The position numbers were made by a program, and so were the translations under genes. 11,289 nt of DNA from Desulfobacterales bacterium (GTDB taxonomy: Bacteria; Desulfobacterota; Desulfobacteria; Desulfobacterales; Desulfobacteraceae), in NCBI GenBank assembly GCA_022361535.1, contig JAKSAU010000382.1, forward strand, positions 1-11,289, given 5' to 3'. The notes beneath the pieces were generated by a model. That model had not been told where the DNA came from and searched no databases. It saw nothing but the letters and a program-made list of their open reading frames with translations. This document shows positions 6,404 through 11,289 of this stretch, one piece after another (the first letter of the stretch is position 1; every line of letters starts with the position of its first letter).

Positions 6404-6418
6404 TGGCACAGTCGTTGC
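6404..6418 (+). promoter_or_regulatory. Sigma-54 (RpoN) -24/-12 promoter of the kinase-receiver-transporter operon
   Basis: TGGCAC (6404-6409), 5 bp, TTGC (6415-6418) followed by T is an essentially perfect match to the TGGCAC-N5-TTGCW consensus, with the required 10 bp between the GG and GC dinucleotides. Transcription would start near 6430, giving a leader of about 30 nt before ATG 6462, whose ribosome binding site is well placed. Sigma-54 promoters need an ATP-dependent enhancer-binding protein, in keeping with the paired repeats upstream. Confidence 0.8.
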
Positions 6419-6461
6419 TCTTTTCAATTACGGATTAAAACCCTCAAGACAGGATAAAGCA

Positions 6462-8168
6462 ATGGTAAAAAAGAAAAATAAAGTCATAGACAGCCCGTAT
6501 TATAAGTCACTGACACGTTATTTGATCCCCGGTGTTATCATTGTATCCTTCGCCCCGATGATTCTGGGCGGTTTTATCATCCTTCAGCAATTCCAATCCT
6601 CCTACAATGAAAAGGTAAATGCACATTTAAAGGAACTGGTATTAAAACACAAACTCAACATTGACCAGTTTCTAGAAGAGCGGACCAGAGACCTGGCGGT
6701 TTTCCTAAGAACCTACGGCATTGAACAGCTTCGGGATGAAGCCTTTCTGGAAAAAAAACTATCGATTCTTCAATCCGAATACAAAGGGGTTTTTGTGGAT
6801 TTAGGCGTTGTGAACCAAGAGGGGCGGCAAATTTCATATGCCGGTCCGTTTCAACTAACCAAAGCCAATTACGCGGATGCAGACTGGTTTAAAAAAGCCA
6901 TTCAAAAAAACGCGTTTGTCAGCGATGTTTTCCTAGGTATCAGAGGGCTACCCCATTTTATTATTTCAATTAAGCAGACCAAGAATAACCAGGACTGGAT
7001 CATTCGAGCGACAATCGACTTTGTGGCCTTCAACACCCTCGTAGAAGATATCCGTATTGGAGAAACCGGGTTCGCATTTATCGTTAACCGAAAAAATGAA
7101 CTCCAGACCACACCCCGTGTAGACATATCGCCCGAAAAACGGCTCCTTAAAAACCTTCTGAAAACCCCCAGCGATTCAATTGACGATGTATTTATCACAA
7201 AAGAGCAGGCAGAAACCAAAGTCAACGGATTTTCCAGGGATGAATACATCTATGTGTCCTCATTTCTTAAAGACGGTGAATGGCTGCTCGTATACCGACA
7301 GAATACATCAGACGCCTTTTCCATCGTTCAACGGGCAAAAAAACTAGCACTTTTAATCTTTGTTGTCGGCGGTCTGGCGATTATCACCATGGCCTATGCC
7401 CTGACGCGGTTGGTCGTTGGTTCTATTGCCAAATCAGACCGGGAAAAAGAGATGATGAATCGGCAGGTCATTGAAACCAGCAAGCTTGCCTCTGTAGGTG
7501 AACTGGCGGCAGGCATTGCACATGAAATTAATAATCCGGTGGCCATTATGGTGGAAGAAGCCGGCTGGATCCAGGATTTACTTGAAGAAGAAGAATTTGA
7601 AGACACTGAAAACCTTAATGAATTTACCCGTGCGTTGCTGCAGATTAAAACCCAGGGCAACAGGTGTAAGGAGATCACCCATAAACTGTTGAGCTTTGCC
7701 CGAAAAACCGAAACCAACAGCAAAGAGGTGGATATCAACAAGCTCATTGCAGACCTGGTTGACCTCTCAAAACAAAAAACAAAGTACAACAATGTAAAAA
7801 TAAATATAAATATCCTGGACCAGTTGCCTGTAATAAACGCCTCAAGCACGGAACTGCAGCAGATCTTCCTGAATCTGGTAAACAACGCCATTGATGCAAT
7901 GGATACAACGGGCGGAGAGGTCAATATCACAGCCCGCCTTGTTGAAAAAAAAATATTAATCGAAATTTCCGACACGGGTCCGGGCATACCCAGTTCCAAT
8001 ATTGATCGCATATTCGATCCGTTTTTTACCACCAAACCGGTTGGTAAAGGGACGGGGCTGGGACTGTCAATCTGTTACGGAATCATAACGAAAATGGGTG
8101 GCGATATAGACGTTGTGAGTGAAGTGGGAAAGGGCACAGCCTTTACCGTCACACTACCTGTAAATTAG
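6462..8168 (+). CDS. Membrane sensor histidine kinase with double-Cache domain (NtrB-like core)
   Basis: This 568-residue protein has transmembrane segment 1 (about 20-42) and a large extracytoplasmic part (about 43-290) resembling a dCache_1 sensor; the YADADWFKKAI (137-147) and FVSDVFLG stretch is typical of such domains. Transmembrane segment 2 is at about 294-314. A short linker of some 40 residues without an evident HAMP domain leads to the HisKA domain, phospho-acceptor His354 in ELAAGIAHEINNPVAI. The ATPase domain has N-box NLVNNAIDAM (471-480), G1 DTGPGIP (504-510), F-box FDPFFTTKP (517-525) and G2 GKGTGLGLSI (528-537). The core is intact. An in-frame ATG at 6363 is rejected because it lies upstream of the sigma-54 promoter. 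ATG 6462 has AGGA 7 nt upstream. The ligand is unknown; a carboxylate handled by the downstream transporter is inferred. Confidence 0.92.
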   Translation: MVKKKNKVIDSPYYKSLTRYLIPGVIIVSFAPMILGGFIILQQFQSSYNEKVNAHLKELVLKHKLNIDQFLEERTRDLAVFLRTYGIEQLRDEAFLEKKLSILQSEYKGVFVDLGVVNQEGRQISYAGPFQLTKANYADADWFKKAIQKNAFVSDVFLGIRGLPHFIISIKQTKNNQDWIIRATIDFVAFNTLVEDIRIGETGFAFIVNRKNELQTTPRVDISPEKRLLKNLLKTPSDSIDDVFITKEQAETKVNGFSRDEYIYVSSFLKDGEWLLVYRQNTSDAFSIVQRAKKLALLIFVVGGLAIITMAYALTRLVVGSIAKSDREKEMMNRQVIETSKLASVGELAAGIAHEINNPVAIMVEEAGWIQDLLEEEEFEDTENLNEFTRALLQIKTQGNRCKEITHKLLSFARKTETNSKEVDINKLIADLVDLSKQKTKYNNVKININILDQLPVINASSTELQQIFLNLVNNAIDAMDTTGGEVNITARLVEKKILIEISDTGPGIPSSNIDRIFDPFFTTKPVGKGTGLGLSICYGIITKMGGDIDVVSEVGKGTAFTVTLPVN

Positions 8169-8244
8169 TGCAACAAACCGAATTTTGGAGACATCACGGT
8201 GGTGTTTCCAATCATGCAAGAACTCAATAATGAGGAGAACGATG

Positions 8245-8733
8245 ATGAAAGATGCAAATATCCTTTTGGTCGATGATGAAAAAGCGTTTTTGGACACCAT
8301 GGCAAAACGACTGGTGAAAAGAGATTTGAATATTTCAAAAGTCTATTCCGGAGAAGCAGCGCTTGAAGAAATCAAGAACAATCCGGAAACCGAAGTGGTG
8401 ATTCTCGACATCATGATGCCGGGAATCGACGGCATAGAGACACTGAGGCGGTTGAAAAAAGATCATCCCCTCCTTGAAGTCATCATTCTGACAGGACACG
8501 GCAAGGTGGCCTCATACAAAGAAGCTGAAAAGCTGGGGGCATTTTCTTATCTTGAAAAGCCCTATGATATTGATGATCTGGTCGAGGTCATCAAAGAGGC
8601 CTATTACAAGAGGCTGAAAAGCCGGTTTGAACATGATGAAAAGCGCCAGGAAGAACTGGATGTGCTCCTAATGGGGTCAAGCCCGATGGGGATATTAAAA
8701 TCATTGATAGAACTGGATAAAAAGACAAAATAG
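8245..8733 (+). CDS. Single-domain response regulator 1 (receiver with charged C-terminal tail)
   Basis: This 162-residue CheY-like protein has the receiver domain at about 4-120. The acidic pocket is LLVDDE (D10, D11), the phospho-acceptor is D55 in VVILDIMMPG, the switch Thr83 is in ILTGHG and the conserved Lys105 is in YLEKP, so it should be phosphorylatable. Beyond the receiver lies a charged, probably helical tail of about 40 residues (KSRFEHDEKRQEEL and onwards) with no recognised output domain. ATG 8245 is preferred over adjacent ATG 8242: it lies 7 nt after GAGGAG and gives the same spacing and N-terminus as receiver 2. A further upstream in-frame ATG (8185) precedes this ribosome binding site. 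It follows the kinase by 76 bp and is presumably a cognate partner. Confidence 0.9.
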   Translation: MKDANILLVDDEKAFLDTMAKRLVKRDLNISKVYSGEAALEEIKNNPETEVVILDIMMPGIDGIETLRRLKKDHPLLEVIILTGHGKVASYKEAEKLGAFSYLEKPYDIDDLVEVIKEAYYKRLKSRFEHDEKRQEELDVLLMGSSPMGILKSLIELDKKTK

Positions 8734-8819
8734 TGGCCAAAGGCCACCTTGCCCTGCCCACGGGCAATGGGCTTCTTTCCAGATGATCTAAAGGGGATTG
8801 CCGAAATCGGCTGTCCCTT
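8733..8819 (+). ncRNA. Structured intercistronic RNA segment (hairpins) between receivers 1 and 2
   Basis: Three potential stems occur in the 101-bp gap between receivers 1 and 2: GTGGCC/GGCCAC with a 3-nt loop (8733-8747, starting at the stop codon), TTGCCC/GGGCAA with a 7-nt loop (8749-8767), and a longer imperfect hairpin with GCCG/CGGC core and GGGA/TCCC outer pairs (8791-8819). The last ends just before the GAGGAG ribosome binding site of receiver 2. None is followed by a T-run, so they are not classic terminators. They may stabilise mRNA segments or mark a processing site that sets unequal receiver levels. This is not claimed to be an independent RNA gene. Confidence 0.4.
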
Positions 8820-8834
8820 ATGAGGAGAGTGAAC

Positions 8835-9269
8835 ATGATCAAGGCAAATATACTACTGGTTGATGACGACCAGAAATATGTTGGTACCTTAACAAAGCGT
8901 CTCTCAAAAAGAGGGCTGAACGTTGCCAAAGCAGATTCCGGAAATGCTGCGCTTGAGTATATCCATGTTCACCCTGAAACCGAAGTTGTGATTCTTGATG
9001 TGAAGATGCCGGGTATGGATGGCCGGCAGGTGTTGAAGGAGATAAAAGTAAGGTATCCACTTATCGAAGTCATTATGCTCACCGGCCATTCTGCTGCACT
9101 TTCAGGTATAGAAGGAATGAAGCTTGGCGCCTGCGATTTCCTCACAAAGCCCTGTGATTTAGATCTGCTTATGGCAAAAGTGGACGAAGCCGTGTCGAAA
9201 AAAAGGCGTCATGAAGAAAAAATCAGGGAAGCGACTTTAAAGGAAATCACCGACAGTTCCTTACACTAA
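8835..9269 (+). CDS. Single-domain response regulator 2
   Basis: This 144-residue CheY-like receiver has D10/D11/D12 in LLVDDD, phospho-acceptor D55 in VVILDVKMPG, Thr83 in MLTGHS and Lys105 in FLTKP. A basic, charged tail of about 25 residues (KKRRHEEKIREAT and onwards) follows the domain, with no output domain. By hand alignment without gaps, about 64 of the first 120 residues are identical to receiver 1, so the two arose by duplication; the ribosome binding site context (ATGAGGAGA) is also shared. ATG 8835, 7 nt after GAGGAG, is chosen over the ATG at 8820 that contains the ribosome binding site itself. Its role may be a phosphate sink, a relay or an allosteric partner of another protein. 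Confidence 0.9.
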   Translation: MIKANILLVDDDQKYVGTLTKRLSKRGLNVAKADSGNAALEYIHVHPETEVVILDVKMPGMDGRQVLKEIKVRYPLIEVIMLTGHSAALSGIEGMKLGACDFLTKPCDLDLLMAKVDEAVSKKRRHEEKIREATLKEITDSSLH

Positions 9270-9281
9270 GGACGTTTACTT

Positions 9282-9671
9282 ATGAATAATAATGACAAAC
9301 AAAACCCGGAAATCCAGGTGCTTATCGTAGATGATGAGGTGGGATTTACACATATCCTGTCCAAACGATTCTCAAGACGAGGGATTAAACCGAAGATTGC
9401 AAACAGTGGCGCTCAGGCGATCCAGTTGTTGAGGAAAATGGACTTTCATTGTGCTGTCCTTGATCTGAAGATGGAAGACATGAATGGTATTGAGGTCCTA
9501 AAAATATTTAAGAAAATGGATCCGGATCTGCCCGTCATCATGTTAACCGGGCATGGGTCCGAAACAGCAGCCAAAGAAGGCATGTCACAGGGAGCGTTTG
9601 ATTATCTGTCAAAACCCTGTGAATTGGAAGATCTGATCAAAAAAATCAAACAGGCCTGTGAGCAGGCATAA
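9282..9671 (+). CDS. Single-domain response regulator 3
   Basis: This 129-residue receiver-only protein has an acidic pair in LIVDDE (D17, D18), phospho-acceptor D61 in AVLDLKMEDMNG, Thr89 in MLTGHG and Lys111 in YLSKP. Where its siblings have MPGxDG it has MEDMNG. It lacks the C-terminal tails of receivers 1 and 2, ending 18 residues after the conserved lysine, and is clearly more diverged. It begins 12 bp after receiver 2; AAGGA lies 9 nt before ATG 9282. It is most likely co-transcribed and phosphorylated by the same kinase, but an unlinked kinase is possible. Confidence 0.9.
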   Translation: MNNNDKQNPEIQVLIVDDEVGFTHILSKRFSRRGIKPKIANSGAQAIQLLRKMDFHCAVLDLKMEDMNGIEVLKIFKKMDPDLPVIMLTGHGSETAAKEGMSQGAFDYLSKPCELEDLIKKIKQACEQA

Positions 9672-9727
9672 AGATATGAAAATTTTCTTTGCGCCATGAA
9701 TTGAGCGTGATCTGTTAAGGAGTTAAC

Positions 9728-11289
9728 ATGTTTCATAAGACAAATGAATTTAAGCTGTGCATTGCTCTTGTAATTGGCCTTTTAGTCTACCTATTACCCA
9801 GACCCGAAGGCACTCAATTCAAAATAAACAATGACCGGGACAATAAATTGTACAAAAGTCTGAGTGTATACTTTGACATTATTCCTGACGAGAATTCAGA
9901 TGCCTATACCTTAAGGGTCAAAAACCCAGGGACACCTAAAGCATCCGCTGATTTCCTGAATCAGAAAGCACTGGAACTGGGATTAAACGATGTGAGCGTC
10001 GAATATGTTGACGGGCTGTCACCCAAGGCAAAACGGTTTCTTGCTATCCTGGCTTTCCTGGTCATATTATTTGTGTTCGAGCCCATCCCCCTGGAAATCA
10101 CCGCAGTGTGTATCGGGGTGTTTCTGGTCTTTTTTCAGATCGTTGATGTCAAAACAGCATGGGCGCCATATATGCATCCGGTTGTCATCTTTATCATGTG
10201 TTGCCTTATCTTTGCCATTGCGCTGGATAAGGCGGGACTCACAAAACGATTGGGATATTTTATCATAAAAAAAGCAGGCAACAGTGTGACCCGCTTTACC
10301 TTTATTATTGCCATCGGCCTGGGCCTTGCGTCATCAGTAATGCATGACGCGGCGGCATGTGCTGTAGGTATCGTTACCATGCTACCCCTGATGCGGGCGG
10401 TGGGTATCGATCCGCACACCAACACCGCAAGGTTCATGATGCTCTCACTTCCATTTGCCTGTTCTGCCGGCGGCATGGGGTCATTGGTAGGCGGTGGCCG
10501 TAACATGGTTGCTGCGGCATTTTTAAAGGAATTCACCGGTATTGAAATCACCTTCTTCGACTGGATATTGTATGCCATGCCTGCAGCGATTGTCACGGTT
10601 CCGGCTGCGGTTTTCATTGTGTATCTGGTCTTTCGGCCGGATCCAAAGTTCAAGCTCCCTTATTTTGATGAAGACCTGGGCCCCATGACCCCGCTGGAAA
10701 AGAAGACACTGGTCATTATCACAGCCTCTTTCGGACTGTGGCTGACCAAAGGAATCCACGGTCTGGACTATTCTGTAACCGGTATGCTCGGAGTTGCCGT
10801 ATTGGTTCTATTCAGGGTCCTGAAGTGGAGAGATATCAATGAAAACATGGAATGGGGAACGGCATTATTCATCTTTGGCGGCGGTATCTCTTTAGGACTA
10901 GCCATGGGATACTCCGGAGCGGCCAGCTATTTTGCCCACCTGTTCTTCCCGCTCATTCAGGGACACGGCTGGTTGGTTCTCTTTATAGGGGTAGGTATTT
11001 TCGGTGCCCTTGTGACGAATGCAATGGCTAACGTAGCGGCGGCAGCCCTGATTCTGCCGATAGTCATTCCCATGGCCCAGCTTGAAGGTGTAAACCCTGC
11101 TGTGCTTGCACTTTGTCTGGGTATGGCCACCTCTTTTGCACTGCTTTTGGTCATTGGCTGCCCGCCAAATGCAATTGCCTACAGCTACCGCTATTTTAAA
11201 TCATCGGATTTGACTAAAGTAGGATTGGTTGCCACGCCGATTCTGTTGACACTTCTGGTGGTTGTTGCCGCAGTGTGGTGGAACATCCT
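9728..11289 (+). CDS. DASS/SLC13-type anion (carboxylate) transporter, 3' end cut by window edge
   Basis: At least 520 residues are encoded, open at the right edge but close to the expected end. ATG 9728 follows AAGGAG (9717-9722) by 5 nt. Transmembrane segment 1 (about 9-24) is followed by an extra hydrophilic, probably extracytoplasmic segment (about 25-98). The SLC13-like body then starts with AKRFLAILAFLVILFVFEPIPLEITA, split here as 101-110 and 111-126. Two repeat-related regions are visible: VMHDAAACAVGIVTMLP (204-220) with CSAGGMGSLVGGGRN (245-259), and VTNAMANVAAAALILPI (429-445) with VIGCPPNAIAYSYRYF (475-490). These match DASS topology, but the SNT substrate/sodium signature is altered. 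Sodium-coupled uptake of a di- or tricarboxylate is the family norm; the true substrate is unknown. As the last visible operon member, it suggests the kinase senses its substrate. Confidence 0.85.
   Translation, partial: MFHKTNEFKLCIALVIGLLVYLLPRPEGTQFKINNDRDNKLYKSLSVYFDIIPDENSDAYTLRVKNPGTPKASADFLNQKALELGLNDVSVEYVDGLSPKAKRFLAILAFLVILFVFEPIPLEITAVCIGVFLVFFQIVDVKTAWAPYMHPVVIFIMCCLIFAIALDKAGLTKRLGYFIIKKAGNSVTRFTFIIAIGLGLASSVMHDAAACAVGIVTMLPLMRAVGIDPHTNTARFMMLSLPFACSAGGMGSLVGGGRNMVAAAFLKEFTGIEITFFDWILYAMPAAIVTVPAAVFIVYLVFRPDPKFKLPYFDEDLGPMTPLEKKTLVIITASFGLWLTKGIHGLDYSVTGMLGVAVLVLFRVLKWRDINENMEWGTALFIFGGGISLGLAMGYSGAASYFAHLFFPLIQGHGWLVLFIGVGIFGALVTNAMANVAAAALILPIVIPMAQLEGVNPAVLALCLGMATSFALLLVIGCPPNAIAYSYRYFKSSDLTKVGLVATPILLTLLVVVAAVWWNI

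Noticed and set aside
6363..6461. N-terminal extension of the kinase from ATG 6363
   Set aside because: It lies upstream of and across the sigma-54 -24/-12 element, so a transcript from that promoter would not contain it. ATG 6462 has a good ribosome binding site.
7394..8035. 213-codon open frame on the - strand
   Set aside because: It is antisense to the kinase catalytic core, whose motifs are all intact on the + strand; the Ser/Arg-rich translation resembles nothing.
9672..9727. Separate promoter or terminator before the transporter gene
   Set aside because: No hairpin with T-run, no -24/-12 element and no good -35/-10 pair; only the AAGGAG ribosome binding site is clear.
10135..10653. 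172-codon open frame on the - strand
   Set aside because: It is antisense to the transporter reading frame, and its low-complexity, Ala/Met-rich composition is that of a shadow frame.
1..11289. CRISPR array, tRNA, rRNA or complete IS element
   Set aside because: No regularly spaced repeats, no cloverleaf or rRNA-like segment, and no transposase frame was seen.

Overview
The window looks like chromosomal DNA of an anaerobic, Gram-negative, environmental bacterium, most likely a Desulfobacterota (former Deltaproteobacteria) species of the Desulfobacter/Desulfobacula type. This is inferred from moderate GC content, an Opp/Dpp peptide importer, an NtrB-like kinase with stand-alone receivers, a sigma-54 promoter and a DASS-family carboxylate transporter. 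No rRNA, tRNA or phylogenetic marker is present, so the assignment is provisional.

Layout. (1) Positions 1-2970, + strand: the 3' part of a peptide ABC transporter operon, with the tail of a DppB-like permease, a DppC-like permease, and DppD- and DppF-like ATPases, tightly packed. (2) Positions 3046-4719, - strand, visibly more AT-rich: a two-gene unit (a SpoIIAA/STAS-like protein followed by a PAS protein with a C-terminal four-cysteine module), a 141-bp MITE-like palindromic element, a strong Rho-independent terminator, and a small two-helix membrane protein. (3) Positions 4958-6028, - strand: a CNNM/DUF21-CBS membrane protein. (4) Positions 6029-6461: a 433-bp divergent regulatory region containing a textbook sigma-54 -24/-12 promoter and, about 130 bp upstream of it, two tandem CGGGGA-N5-(T/G)CCCC(G/A) inverted repeats that look like enhancer-binding-protein sites. 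(5) Positions 6462-11289, + strand: a double-Cache membrane histidine kinase, three consecutive single-domain receivers, and a DASS/SLC13-type transporter running off the right edge.

How they work together. The first block imports di- or oligopeptides using ATP. The last block reads as a sensing-and-uptake module: the kinase would sense an extracytoplasmic small molecule through its Cache domain, phosphorylate one or more of the three receivers, and the transporter would carry a carboxylate-type substrate. None of the receivers has a DNA-binding or other recognised output domain, and the sigma-54 activator expected from the promoter is not encoded here, so the output route is open. The transporter departs from the usual DASS substrate-motif residues and carries an extra N-terminal extracytoplasmic segment. 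The kinase/three-receiver/transporter unit with its sigma-54 control region is the most interesting part of the window.
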